From: Gerris lacustris
Taxonomy: Eukaryota; Arthropoda; Insecta; Hemiptera; Gerridae
NCBI GenBank assembly: GCA_951217055.1
Contig: OX578277.1
Coordinates: 13,936,218 to 14,000,217 of the forward strand
Direction of reading: 5' to 3'
DNA length: 64,000 bases
Below the pieces are notes generated by a model that searched no databases, was not told where the DNA came from, and worked only from the letters and a program-made list of their open reading frames with translations. Shown here piece by piece: positions 1 to 11,575 of the stretch. The position numbers and the translations under genes were made by a program. The stretch's first letter is position 1; each line of letters starts with the position of its first letter.

Positions 1-96
1 TCAGGGCGAGGAATCGAACCCCGTCTCGTTCCACTCATAATTCAGTGATGGCCGAGCAGACGTGGTTTAATCCACTCGGCCACGCTAGCTCTCCCA
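1..96 (-). repeat. tRNA-derived SINE, cut by window edge
   Basis: Read on the minus strand it starts GCTAGCGTGGCCGAGTGG (A-box-like) and ends GGGGTTCGATTCCTCGCC (B-box-like), a Ser-type tRNA layout. Nearly the same head occurs on the plus strand at 44010-44095, so this is a family and not a single tRNA gene. The body is outside the window. Confidence 0.7.
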
Positions 97-172
97 ATAC
101 GTGTAAATCCATCAAAATCTCAACATCGAATGTTCGCGCCATCACAATAAATTAGCGTTATACGAAAAAGAA
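97..172. repeat. Fragment of dispersed family A (end piece)
   Basis: CGTGTAAATCCATCAAAATC and CGCGCCATCACAATA match the right end of the long copy at 31257-31310. Directly abuts the SINE. Confidence 0.6.
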
Positions 173-197
173 AAAAGGGTAACATTTTATAGAGACG

Positions 198-1212
198 GGG
201 CCCTCTCTCTAGGTGTTTAACCCTAGAACGCTAACCATATTTTTTAACCTCTTAAGACTAACCTTGAGTCATATTGACTCCCAAATCTATTATACCCAGT
301 TTTATTAAAATATAAAGGCCTAATATGTACAATATTTTTTTAACACGTTTTAGTGCTAGTTGAAGGGACACTTGGGTGCTTTGTTTCCCATAAAAAACAA
401 TTTTTTCCTTTTAATTCCGGTTTTTCAATCTGGACTACTATTACATATCCTGTATTGTTATCTGCCGGAGTGGTTTTATTTACTTTTTTTTATGTAACTT
501 TTTTCTTTCCTTTCCTTTGGTTTTTCTATTTTGTAAATTGTTTCAATCAATTTATCATTTTCCTCATCATCGCTGATGGGATCATAAAAGGCATTTTCTA
601 TTTTCAAATCAGGGTCCAAATCACAATTGCCACCATTATTGTCGAATACGCTCTTTTTCATAATCGGTATCTGAATCGGTCATTTCCTTCATCAAGTGAT
701 AAATGTCCTTTAGATCATTGTATTTTTTCTCTATTATTTGACTATATTCATATTCTATTAACTTTATATAATTTAGGCATATAACGACAAAAAAAAAATA
801 TAACAATTTATACTTATAAATGAATAAATTACAATTATATTACCTTTAATTTGAAATAATTATTGAATTAAAAGTTATATAATATTTAAAATGCCAAAAT
901 AAACAATAACACGACATACTATTCTAAAAAATACTATTCTGCGTCAAAATGGCCTACAAAAAATTTACGTGTAAGACTAAACAGGAGTAAAAATGACTCC
1001 GTGACTGCAAAAAAACAAACGATATGTCCTCTTTAGAATCTGAATGTGAAACTGATAGAAGCGTAGAAGGGTCATTCAAGGGTGGGAGATAGCATAGCTA
1101 AGAGGTGGGAGTTCTGTGTTTTACAGACACCGTGCATTCGTAGTTGAAAAAAAATGGGAATCATTTTGACTCCAGGTTAGCTTTCTAGGGATAAAACACT
1201 TACTTAGGGCCC
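198..1212. mobile_element. piggyBac-like non-autonomous element
   Basis: Inner inverted ends CCCTAGAACGCTAACC (221-236) and, reversed, CCCTAGAAAGCTAACC (1175-1190) closely resemble piggyBac terminal repeats (CCCTAGAAAGATA). The left one is preceded by TTAA (217-220); the right flank is ATAA. The inverted symmetry continues outward to GGGCCCT at 198 and 1212, so the true termini may lie further out than the TTAA. A transposase-like fragment lies inside. Too short to be autonomous. Confidence 0.55.
476..710 (-). pseudogene. Acidic N-terminal fragment, possibly piggyBac transposase
   Basis: Minus-strand frames give an acidic start (MTDSDTDYEKE), a frame break, then DPDLKIENAFYDPISDDEEN and a Lys-rich end. 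Acidic, Asp/Ser-rich N-termini are usual in piggyBac-type transposases, and it sits between piggyBac-like ends. No catalytic core is present. Confidence 0.35.
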
Positions 1213-1984
1213 TCGCCAATTATTATTATTATAACAATAATTATTACCTGTAAACTTTTTGTAATTTTTCTATGGTATAAATAAATTATTATTATCATTA
1301 TTATTAAGTGAAAAATAAATATTCTTTTTATTCCCTCGGCTCTTTTATAGTACTCGAAAAAAATATTTTCAATCAATTATTTCTTCTCCGATAAAGAAAA
1401 TATATTTTACGAATTAATTTTAAAAAGAAGATAAAAGAGATATATTTCAACTCAATAAAGAATTTCATCAAAATATAAGAATATTATTAAATGCCGTATT
1501 ATCAATGGACCGGATTACATTTAATATTTAAATATTGATTTAACAAAAAAAAAGGATTTTCCGTTGAAACAAAAGGATTTTTAATATTATAGTGTTTTTT
1601 CTGATAGAATTCTTCGAATTGTTTTTTCCCTCCTTATGAAAATAAGATAAGAAAAATACAAATCCAATAAGATGAAAGATTTAATGTTTTATTTAATGGT
1701 ATGTAAGGGCCTTAACCTCCTTATCAAAAGACATTTGAGTATTCTGATACAACCCTTGAATTGTGCTTTACTTTTGACACAAAAACAGATTTACACTTTA
1801 CACGTATTTTAGATACCCTAACTAATATCAGATCATGTTGCCATAATAACCTCCTAACAAGGTAGATAGGCATTAAGTTTCAATTATAGAGTTGAACTGT
1901 TTATACAAATACAGGTTTAAAATATCGTAGATACTCTAAGCATTATCAGGTCATGTTCAAGCCCGGGTTAACAATGAGACACAG
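1213..1984. other. AT-rich, no gene seen
   Basis: No supported gene. A short motif (CTAAGCATTATCAGGTCAT and variants) recurs near 1815, 1940 and 3325, so the flanks of the following satellite are related to each other. Confidence 0.5.
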
Positions 1985-3085
1985 GGCAGGAAAGCACAGT
2001 TTTTTTTCAACCGCAGACATATACGAAACCGCCCGAATTGAGTCGCAGAGCAGTAAAGCAACTTTATTTTTCAACTGCAGACATATACGAAACCGCCCGC
2101 ATTGAGACAGAGCAGGAAAGCAACTTTATTTTTTAACTGCAGACATATACGAAACCACCCAGATTGAAACATAGAGCAGGAAAGCATAGTTTTTTTTTTA
2201 ACTGCAGAAATATACGAAACAGTACGAATTGAGTCACAGAGCAGGAAAGCAAGTTTAGTTTTCAACCGCAGACATAGACGAAACCGCCCAAATTGAAACA
2301 TAGAGCAGGAAAGCATAGTTTTTTTTTAACTGCAGAAATATACGAAACAGTACGAATTGAGTCACAGAGCAGGAAAGCAAGTTTATTTTTCAACCGCAGA
2401 CATATGCGAAACCGCCCAAATTGAAACACAGAGCAGGAAAGCAACTTTATTTTTCAACTGCAGACATATGCGAAACAGTACGAATTGAGACCCAAAGCAG
2501 GAAAGCATAGTTTTTTCTTAACTGCAGACATATACGAAACCGCCCAAATTGAAACATAGAGCAGGAAAGCATAGTTTTTTTTAACTGCAGAAATATACGA
2601 AACAGTACGAATTGAGACACAGAGCAGGAAAGCAAGTTTATTTTTCAACCGCAGACATAGACGAAACCGCCCAAATTGAAACATAGAGCAGGAAAGCATA
2701 GTTTTTTTTTTAACTGCAGAAATATACGAAACAGTACGAATTGAGTCACAGAGCAGGAAAGCAAGTTTAGTTTTCAACCGCAGACATATGCGAAACCGCC
2801 CAAATTGAAACACAGAGCAGGAAAGCATCGTTTTTTTAACTGCAGAAATATACGAAACAGTACGAATTGAGTCACAGAGTAGGAAAGCATAGTTTTTTTT
2901 AACTGCAGAAATATACGAAACAGTACGAATTGAGTCACAGAGCAGGAAAGCAAGTTTAGTTTTCAACCGCAGACATATACGAAACCGCCTAAATTGAGAC
3001 ACAGAGCAGGAAAGTATAGTTTTATTTAACTGCAGAAATATACGAAACAGTACGAATTGAGCCACAGAGCAGGAGGGCAGGGAAG
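1985..3085. repeat. ~62-bp satellite array, about 17 copies
   Basis: Unit: ACAGAGCAGGAAAGCA, a poly-T stretch, AACTGCAGACATATACGAAA, then either CCGCCCAAATTGAG or CAGTACGAATTGAG. The two subtypes tend to alternate, suggesting a higher-order dimer. Because few units carry minus-strand stops, the array gives repetitive open frames on that strand (up to 214 codons at 2454-3098). They look like a by-product of the unit, not a gene. Confidence 0.9.
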
Positions 3086-3144
3086 TACTACACACCACGT
3101 GGTCAACCCGAGTCTAGTGGATCTGGCTTATCAATTCACGTGGT

Positions 3145-3205
3145 CTCGTATATTTCTGCGGTTTTAAATAATTCGGTGCCCTGCCCTGCGTCTCAACGTG
3201 CGCCT
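3145..3205. repeat. Inverted partial satellite unit
   Basis: CGTATATTTCTGCGGTT and CCCTGCCCTGCGTCTCAA are the reverse complement of parts of the preceding unit, so the array ends in one inverted copy about 60 bp away. Confidence 0.6.
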
Positions 3206-3456
3206 GGGCTAATGGCGTGTAAGCGTCCAAAATTCCTTATCAGATAGATATTTATGCAGATAGTTAACAATGTTGAATTTATCACACACCAGCAGATATG
3301 AAAGTAGTTGTCTTTATCTTATATAGCTTAAGTATTAGCAGGTCATATTTAATGGTAAGTAAGAACCCTAATCTATCACATAAATACGTTCAAACTGATC
3401 ATGATCTATTGAGTTGGCATGTTTATAAAAATCCACCGTTATAATATTTATTTATA
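3206..3456. other. No gene seen
   Basis: AT-rich flank between the satellite and the foldback element. Confidence 0.4.
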
Positions 3457-3587
3457 TTCACTTTACTAGTTGCTGGGTCTTAAGGAAACAAATGAAAACG
3501 CACTCATTTAGCGATATTTCGACCCCTCCTTGGGTCATTCTCAAGCTAGAAACAATTTATTAACATAAAAATTACTATTCAGGCATT

Positions 3588-3904
3588 AACAATTTACAAA
3601 TCTTTACACTAATTCAACATTAACAATTTACAAATCTTTACACTAATTCAACATTAACAATTTACAAATCTTTACACTAATTCAACATTAACAATTTACA
3701 AATCTTTACACTAATTCAACATTAACAATTTACAAATCTTTACACTAATTCAACATTAACAATTTACAAATCTTTACACTAATTCAACATTAACAATTTA
3801 CAAATCTTTACACTAATTCAACATTAACAATTTACAAATCTTTACACTAATTCAACATTAACAATTTACAAATCTTTACACTAATTCAACATTAACAATT
3901 TACA
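3588..3904. repeat. 34-bp minisatellite, left arm
   Basis: About nine almost identical copies of a 34-bp unit containing ATTCAACATTAACAATTTAC and AAATCTTTACACTA. Confidence 0.95.
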
Positions 3905-4097
3905 ACAACTATTTTAGTTTAACTATTAATTTCTTACTGGCCTGACTGACTAGAAGATCACACTACATTTGAAATGTTAATATCTTTCAAAAAAATTTAG
4001 AATTTAATGAATAGTCCAAAATTCCCTAAAAATATAACCATTATTTGGTCACATTTTATGAAAAATTTTTTAATGAGAAATTGAATATTAGAATTTG

Positions 4098-4135
<38 letters not shown>

Positions 4136-4972
4136 ACTGCATATCGACGGTTTGGAAGAAGACCGTCACAAAACCGATTTTTTGAGAAAACCTTTTTTTT
4201 GTACCAAAACACTCCTAAGGAGTAGTACTTTTATGTAGAATATTGTCATATTTCTAGTACAAACACAGAACGCCAGAATGAGTGAAATGCCAGTCTGACA
4301 TTAGAGAGGATTGTATTAGTTTTATGGTCTAAACTGTAACAAATCAGTGTTCAACTTGGCATCTAAGTGGAAACGTCGCGTTTTTTTTAATAAACTGTCA
4401 CAAAAGTGTTTCTTGCAGTCTTCATAATAAGGTAAGAAGACATTTATATCTCATTTTTGTTCAATAACGACACAAATGCTTTTATGACTATTTAACCCAT
4501 AAAATATTTATTAAATGAATTGATCAAAACGTCATACGTGCGATATTATGACAATTTTGATCAAAACAATTAATTTTTTTATTTTTTAAAACAATTATTT
4601 TTTAAAAAAGTGACCCTCTTGCATACAATGTTATCTACATTTATATCATTTTGTAACAATATTATTATTTTATAACAGTTTTCCACTAAAATAAAGCTTT
4701 ATTTAAATTAATAAATATAATATTTTTTGTTTTTGGAATTGTCAACCGTAGATTAGTAACCTTTCGTCATTCACGAAATCGTTAACCCTTCTACTTCTTA
4801 TCTAAGTGTTCTCCGTCGTATTCCCTATATTTATTTACCAATCGGAGTTTTAACCCTGCAGTGGTCGCGTGGGTGACTAGTGACTATTGTCATTCATTTG
4901 TATGTTATTTTGATTATAACTTTCTTATCAGCATTGGGGTGGAGTTGAGCACCCTCTAATCTAGTCTATTAG

Positions 4973-5278
4973 TTGGAGGCAGTAGATTGTTCCGTGGGAT
5001 ACCTGGACTCCAGGCCTTGTGAAGGTGATGTTATTATCAATTTAAGTTGTTTGGAAGACAAAAGTTTAGCAGCAAGATGGAAATCAACCGAAATAAAAAA
5101 GGTTAAACTAACATCAGCTTACAAACAAAAACTGGACTCAATGGTAAAAAAGGACGCTTTAGTTCAATTAAAAGTAAAAAAAAATATTCCTTCATTTTAT
5201 GAAAACATACAAATTTATAACTTGTTTTATTTGTGTTTGAATTTTAATCATCATAATATTTTTTCTTTCTTTTTTTAA
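4973..5278 (+). CDS. Short ORF inside foldback element, function unknown
   Basis: Opens at a TTG with no good ATG; about 100 codons. The first ~75 residues have ordinary amino-acid composition (SCLEDKSLAARWKSTEIKK, SAYKQKLDSMVKKDALVQLK); the end becomes a hydrophobic AT-rich read-through. Not recognised. It may be a degraded exon of the element's own protein or a captured host fragment. Confidence 0.25.
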   Translation: MEAVDCSVGYLDSRPCEGDVIINLSCLEDKSLAARWKSTEIKKVKLTSAYKQKLDSMVKKDALVQLKVKKNIPSFYENIQIYNLFYLCLNFNHHNIFSFFF

Positions 5279-6799
5279 CTTTTTATACCTACCTGATATT
5301 ATGTTTTATACTATATCTATTTTTTTTAATATGTAAGAAAAATACAAGCATAGCGTACAATACCTATGCATGATATACTGCTTATGCATTTGAATGTTTA
5401 TTGCAGCAATGATTGTATAATTATTTATCGATTCCTTAATAAAGACTCAAAACTGTTTTTATTTTTTTAATGTTTTATTTGTGTCTCAACTTATTTCAAT
5501 TTGACTGTTTTTACTTTTCATTGTCATGGCATTTTATGATCTCATTTTATTTTATTCAATCAATATTCAATTTGAATAAATTATAGAAATCAGTATTTAT
5601 ATTTTCCTATTTCTATCTTTATTTTTAATGTGTAACAACATAAAAGATTGTGTGCCATAGAGTCCAAGGTAATTTGGAAAATCTAAATGTCATTATTATA
5701 TAAATATGGAAAAGTGATATTATTTTAATGGGCACTAGTATAGACTAAGAACCTAAGTCAATTGATTTTCAGTATTATAATTTTTGTCTTTATTTATTTA
5801 AGAAGAATTATATATGAATCATAAGAACATTTAAAAATAAGTTACTTGTCTAAATGCAATAGCCTTGTCACTTACAGTTCCTATTTATTTCAACACTGAA
5901 TTTACTAACTAAAGACAAAGACTGAATAGAATTGTGCCTGATCTCGTTTTATTAGACATTTTATATAGTTTATGTATGATTTTGATTTTTGTACTTTTAA
6001 TTTTAGTAAATAAATGATGTTAATTTGTAAAATGTTTTACCAAATTATTATAAACCCTTATGTACTAATATGCAATTTGCTTACTCTTTTTTATGGAATA
6101 TCGTCACAAGTACTGATTTTAATTGAAAAATTGCCTAAAAATTAAGCACTGAGCTTAATATGTAAAAAGTAGTAGTATGGCTAGGTTTTCTGAAGTATAT
6201 AGAAGAAGTTATTATAATATAAAGCAAATCCAACAACCATAAGGTCAATAAATTCGACATCAAAAATAGTCACTTTTTTCTTTTGCTTCTCCTGTAAAAT
6301 TTGAAAACACGGTTTTGTGACAGTCTTCTTCCAAGCCGTCGATATATGGTTATGGCTTACACAATTAAACAAAAGAATCAATAGAATCACTACTAAACCA
6401 TGTACACAGACTACCTAAACTAATCTGGATATTATAAGATTGATAAACAGTAAACAGTGTGATAATAGAATTGGTGTAGTACTTAGTTTTAACCAGAAAT
6501 GTTTCAATTAATTATTTATTAATGTAATTAGTATGACGAGGTATTGGATTAGTTTTGACTACTTTCTTAGAATATAACAGATCCATATGCAGTAAGTAAC
6601 CAATTCTAATATTCAATTTCTCATTAAAAAATGTTTCATAAAATGTGACCAAATAATGGTTATATTTTTGATTTTTTAGGGAATTTTGACGAGAATCAGA
6701 CGATTCATTAAATTCTATATTTTTTTCAAAGATTTTAACAATTCAAATGTAATGTGATCTTCTAGTCAGTCAGGTCAGTAAGAAATTAATAGTTAAACT

Positions 6800-7098
6800 A
6801 AAATAGTTGTTGTAAATTGTTAATGTTGAATTAGTGTAAAGATTTGAAAATTGTTAATGTTGAATTAGTGTAAAGATTTGTAAATTGTTAATGTTGAATT
6901 AGTGTAAAGATTTGAAAATTGTTAATGTTGAATTAGTGTAAAGATTTGAAAATTGTTAATGTTGAATTAGTGTAAAGATTTGTAAATTGTTAATGTTGAA
7001 TTAGTGTAAAGATTTGAAAATTGTTAATGTTGAATTAGTGTAAAGATTTGAAAATTGTTAATGTTGAATTAGTGTAAAGATTTGTAAATTGTTAATGC
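6800..7098. repeat. 34-bp minisatellite, right arm (inverted)
   Basis: The same unit as at 3588-3904 in reverse complement, about nine copies. Two variants (GTAAATTG and GAAAATTG) are mixed, so this array has diverged separately from the left one. Confidence 0.95.
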
Positions 7099-7224
7099 CT
7101 GAATAGTAATTTTTATGTTAATAAATTGTTTCTAGCTTGAGAATGACCCAAGGAGGGGTCGAAATATCGCTAAATGAGTGCGTTTTCATTTGTTTCCTTA
7201 AGACCCAGCAACTAGTAAACTGAA

Positions 7225-8165
7225 CAAACAACCAAAGGAACCAACTCTCTACTTACTATTTATTTTTATCTTATTATTATTATTTTTTTTTTTTACAAAT
7301 AATTTATCTTTTTCACAAATTATAATGTTCGGATTCTTTTGATTCCAAATTTCATTTTAAGTTCGATTGTCAATCAACTGGTTAGTTTATCTCTTTGATA
7401 ATGAAAGATGATATCGGAATGTATTTATAGCCTTTTCATCTTTTATCTTAAAATGCTGATTTTCAAGAAGATTGGGAAACAGCATTCTTCTTGTTATTAA
7501 AGACAAGAGTTAGAGAAAAGGAAGAGAGAAAACAGTCGAGTTGGAAGAGAGTTTCAAGTTTGTAAAAGTAGGAAGAGAGTTTCAAGTTTCCGATGAGGTT
7601 ATCTGCCTGAGTTAAGAGGTCACCACCCTCTAGAGATCTCAGGTTTGGTTGGAAAAGGCAACAAGGAAAACAACTTTCTGTTGGTTTAGGATTTCCCTTG
7701 GTCTAAAGGTCTTATATCATTTCTATACTCCTTCTCGAGATATCCAACAAAGATCTCTTCCAATATAATACATCTGCTATCCAAAGATTTCCATCCAATA
7801 TGATTTCATACATTACTTGCAAACCTCAACTCAAGTTCAAGAAAAAAAAACATGAATGGGTTTCTCATACAATTGTGAGATTACTAACATAGACTTGAAA
7901 CCTTTCCTGCACATGTACAATATAGATCTTTACTTCATGAAGATATAAAAGAATAACTCTGTACATAACAAGAAACAAGACTAGGAACAAAGTTAACTGA
8001 CTCAAGTTAAACAACTAATGCAACCTCCACCTCACAAAGATAAAAACTACAAGAATAACACTCTATATCATAAGAAACAAGCTCTTTTCTTTCTATATTC
8101 CTCTAACCACCTCTAACTTTTTAATACAATAAAATAATCGTCAGGTTGGAACGGATTTGTGATTC
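7225..8165. other. No gene seen
   Basis: Mixed sequence. A direct repeat GGAAGAGAGTTTCAAGTTT occurs twice near 7540-7590. Confidence 0.4.
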
Positions 8166-8435
8166 TTTGATAACTTATTATAAAAACATTCAAGGAAACC
8201 AAACAGATAGGGAACCTTCCTGTTGACATGCGTCACGATTGACATTACTGCGCATGTCGTTCAAACTGCTACTTGGGTTTGTCTGAGATTCGTTTCGATT
8301 GTACTGTGCTGTGTTCACTAAAGATCCATGGGTAGAATGGAACACTGTCACAAGTCGGGTTGGAAAGGCTTTTATCTATTGTGCATGCCCGTGACCGGTT
8401 CACTGCTTGTTTGGAACAAACCTTTAACCTGCATA
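8166..8435. repeat. Dispersed family C, copy 1
   Basis: Shares ordered blocks with 33360-33640: AGGGAA.CTTC..GTTGACATG, TGCGCATG-like stretch, CAAGTCGGGTTG, GCATGCCCGT, and CACTGCTTG..GAAACAAACCT. Origin unknown. Confidence 0.6.
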
Positions 8436-8439
8436 ATAA

Positions 8440-9140
8440 ACATTATCAAGGGAAATAAAGCTTACTAGGCTGTCCAACTAGTATGGGTTTCAGGACATAG
8501 TGGGATAGAAGGGAATGAATTGGCAGATCAACTGGCTAGGCAAGGTTCCAGTGTAATTCCTTCTGTCCCGGAACCAGTGGTAGGTATATCTCGCTGCGTT
8601 GTGAGGACCTCTTTAAAGAAGTCTTTGTTAAGAGATTTTCAGAGAACCTGGAAAACTGCTCCCAGGTTGAGATAGTCTAAGTTGTTTATTTCAGAACCAT
8701 CTCATAAAGTTACTAAGACACTATTGGTCCTTAACAGGGGCACTTGTCATCTTATGACTGGATTTATAACCGGTCACTGTCGTCTCAACAGACACCTGCA
8801 GCTGCAAGGCTTGGTTGAAAGTCCCACCTGTCGGCTGTGTGGAGAGCAAGATGAAACTCCTATTCACCTACCAAGCTGCTGCCCAGCGTTGGCTCGTCTT
8901 AGATGGCAAACCTTTGGAATACCAATTCTTCCCTTAGAAGAGTTTATGGAACTGACTCTGAACACATTGCTGACTTTTTGCGAGTCTATCAGTCTGCTCA
9001 GACTATAGAAGAATCAGGGAGAGAATTCTTCACTACCCCGGGTTTGCTCAATGGACCTAAGTGGTGTATGTCTCTGGATTTTAAACCCCCCGGAAAAAAG
9101 CTTATTACTCTTCCACTGATTTGAAGAAACTTAACCGTAA
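8440..9140 (+). pseudogene. LINE 3' end: RNase H domain and cysteine motif
   Basis: From 8484 the frame reads WVSGHSGIEGNELADQLARQ, the C-terminal block of an RNase H domain as found in non-LTR retrotransposons (I/R1/LOA-like). One in-frame TAG near 8668 interrupts it; then CRLCGEQDETPIHLPSCCPA gives the usual Cys/His motif after RNase H. A frameshift near 8910-9000 moves the end to another frame (FLRVYQSAQTIEESGREFF). The 3' end (9035-9115) is shared with the SINE at 32290. Reverse transcriptase is missing, so this is a 5'-truncated dead copy. Confidence 0.85.
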
Positions 9141-9339
9141 TTGTGGTTATAGATTGGAGGTAGTTATAAAAAATGTTCTTACTGCTCCTAATATACTCGT
9201 ACCTTCTCGCTGGGTTTAGGTAAACCTAGCCTCAATCTGGGTTAAATGGAGACAATCTTAAAACTACTGACTATCCACCTTATCAGGAATCTGATAATCT
9301 CCTGGATGTTTTAATCTCAGTTCTTTCAATAACGTCGTT

Positions 9340-9680
9340 CCATGTGACCTAAACAAGCCTTCTCGCTCTGCGGAAACCTGCAACTCAGGGTTCGAATGCA
9401 ACCTCTAAGTTAACAACTGCGAAAGCAACAGTTACGCGTCGTGCACTGTTTGTCACCACTTTCTGCTTACACTATGCCCACGGATGTTGAAGCAGATCTC
9501 ACTGATTTAGTCCGGCGTGTTTATTGCATAATTTAAAGTTAATTATAATAGTTATTCGTCATTTCATATAACTGTATTCCAGAAAGACTACCTAAAAATC
9601 TTTGACCCAAATGTATGGCCTGAAGGCCTTCGACAAACCTTTCTACGGGGGCTTGACAACTTAAATGAGCCTGTCTAAGG
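9340..9680 (+). pseudogene. LINE ORF1 (gag-like) remnant
   Basis: At 9553-9678 an uninterrupted stretch reads YSSFHITVFQKDYLKIFDP then NVWPEGLRQTFLRG before a stop, typical of the end of ORF1 in CR1/Jockey-type LINEs. Upstream (9430-9530) a frame-broken RRALFV..VEADL block is also typical. Dead copy; the following endonuclease and RT remnants probably belong to the same element. Confidence 0.65.
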
Positions 9681-10320
9681 ATACATCTGAGGAGGAAGCT
9701 GATAAAACTCCCTGCTATCTACGACATTTTTAGAGGCTGAGATCAAAGTCGAATTGTGTTTTTCGAATACATATATTTAAGACCGAAACTTGAGTTGATA
9801 TTTATGACTGAAATTTGGTTCAGTGCATCTTCAATATAAAGTCGTAAAAAAGTCGCAACCGCAGGGCACCGCGCGCGTCCTAGTCGTATAATTATAAATA
9901 TGTCAGGCGACTCGACTTTGAAATGTAACATTGAAAGAGTCTGGATCGAACTACATTTAACAGATTCTAAACCCATTTTCTTTGGCAACGTTTATCTTCC
10001 TGATGACTTCTAAGTAATCAGGAAGATAAAGGTTCTAACCAAGCAGTCCTATCTAATTATAAGCAAAACCTTCTTCTCCTATTTACACTCTGAGTGACTT
10101 CAATTTGGCGAAAATATATTGGATCAAATTATTATATGAAGGATCTCAATATAAACACCGTTCTCTTGTTCAACAGTATAATAACACTCATTGGTTGTTT
10201 TGTTTTGCTAGATTTAAAAATCTCAAACTCTCTTATTGTTATAATTTGCTGAAACAAATGTCTGGTACCTGAAGACTCACCATCCTAATTTGTCTGTATA
10301 ATTTAATACGAGTCTTCAAT
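9681..10320 (+). pseudogene. LINE endonuclease remnant
   Basis: At about 9896-10012 the frame gives ERVWIELHLTDSKPIFFGNV then YLPDDF and a stop, the central block of the apurinic-type endonuclease of LINEs. Preceding sequence has frame-broken traces of the TEIWF and GTARVLV blocks. Many stops. Confidence 0.65.
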
Positions 10321-10559
10321 TTCGCTATAAGTTAACTAAATAAACGAGATTATAAATATATGCAAAATTTTTTTAATGTTTACTGGTCATCTATTACGGA
10401 AGAAACAGATGTGAAAATCGCTGTTGTACCTTAACAGAAATATCGCAGTATATACAGAAAAAGTACAATATAAGTTCATCCATACATCTACGGTCGGAAC
10501 AAATATCGCTATTGGTTTTTTACAGATTTAAAATTTTATATTAAGTAGAAATATTATTT

Positions 10560-11398
10560 TCGTCATACATATCAGAAAAATGGAAAAAACGTCTACTTTA
10601 ATATGCAGCGTATATATCTTTACAAATTTCAATTTAAAGTTGATCTTCAAACTTATAGAACCAATATTGACGTAGCACTTCAGAAGGATCCATTATCTTT
10701 TTGGAAAGTTATGAAAAAGATGAAAGGCTCATCGAGCAAGTCATCCTACACTCTCTCGACTGAAGATGGTTTTGTCTCGGAACCCCCTACTCTGGCTTGA
10801 GTCTTCGCTGATCACTTCGCTCCAGTTTTTCCATCTTCTCCCACTTCAAATCCTCCTTCTACAACACCTTCGAATCTTTCATCTACATCCTATTCTCGTC
10901 CTTTTAAACAACCCTTAAAAAAATCTACGTCCAATGTCATCAATGCCATTTCGACTCTGAAATCCTCTTAATCTTGTAGTTTCGATCAAATCCCTACTAA
11001 AATTGTTAAGAAATATGTTCTTTTATTTGCTCCTGATCTCTCCTCTATATACAATTGATATCTTGAAACAGCTGCTTACCCATTTCTGTGATATACTGCC
11101 CTGATTATCCCAATTCCCAAAAAGTGATGACACTAAAAATGTTAATAACTTTCGTCCTATCTCCATTTATAACACCTTTTCCAATTATTTTAAAGAACCT
11201 CTCTCTTGTCTCCTTTGATCTATCTCCTTCTTAATTCGTACCAGCACGGTTTAATTCCTAGCAAATCCACTTCCACTAATTTAGTTTCTTTTTCTATCTT
11301 ATCTTATCTTGTTTCTCACGTATCCAAGGGTCATAAAGTTGATGCAGTCTATTTTGACTTACGCAAAACTTTTGATCTGGTTAACCACAATACTCAGC
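10560..11398 (+). pseudogene. LINE reverse transcriptase remnant
   Basis: 10603-10797 gives a linker-type sequence (DPLSFWKVMKKMKG..SS). Around 11140 NNFRPISIYNTFS is RT motif 2-like. 11230-11397 reads QHGLIPSKSTSTNLVSF and DAVYFDLRKTFDLVNHN, RT motifs 2a and A (normally F/YxDxxKAFD; here the Ala is Thr). Several stops and shifts. No YxDD block recovered. Confidence 0.75.
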
Positions 11399-11575
11399 GT
11401 TTAAGCCTACCTTCTCTAAGAGTTGGGAGAAGAGCTTATGTGTCATTGCTCAGCGAGCTACGATGTGATGATGCCAGTAACATAGTGTTTGTTCTTACAG
11501 TTGGACACCGTGCTAGTGGGTTCGCTTATATTAAAGAGTTGTCTGATAAGTGTCCTCTGGTTTGTTTTGTTTGAA
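11399..11575 (+). other. Unidentified open segment after the RT
   Basis: Directly after motif A the frame stays open for 58 codons, but the sequence (RLSLPSLRVGRRAYVSLLSE..) does not look like reverse transcriptase. It may be a junction with other DNA. Confidence 0.25.

Larger units (their letters stand above)
3457..7224. mobile_element. 3.8-kb foldback element with long inverted arms
   Basis: The two ends are inverted copies: TTTACTAGTTGCTGGGTC at 3462 and its reverse complement ending at 7219, then continuous similarity through the arms (about 3457-4180 and 6300-7224; the right arm has about 240 bp extra). Each arm holds its own 34-bp minisatellite. Long arms with internal tandem repeats are typical of Foldback-type DNA elements. 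No convincing target-site duplication was found. The centre (4200-6300) is AT-rich with one short ORF. Confidence 0.8.

Noticed and set aside
1..96. Functional tRNA-Ser gene
   Set aside because: The tRNA-like head recurs with the same body elsewhere (44005, 52903) and lacks a clean cloverleaf, so it is a SINE.
353..784. 143-codon plus-strand ORF rich in Phe/Leu/Ile
   Set aside because: It is antisense to the acidic minus-strand fragment in a piggyBac-like element and has the composition of AT-rich noise.
2071..3098. Long repetitive minus-strand ORFs in the satellite
   Set aside because: They follow the 62-bp unit, end with it, and overlap in several frames; the protein is a restatement of the tandem repeat.
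3588..3904. CRISPR-like array
   Set aside because: Units are contiguous 34-bp copies without unique spacers, and the DNA is eukaryotic.
7130..7170. Active hammerhead ribozyme
   Set aside because: The stem followed by GAAA is present but the CUGANGA strand is not; kept only as a low-confidence observation.
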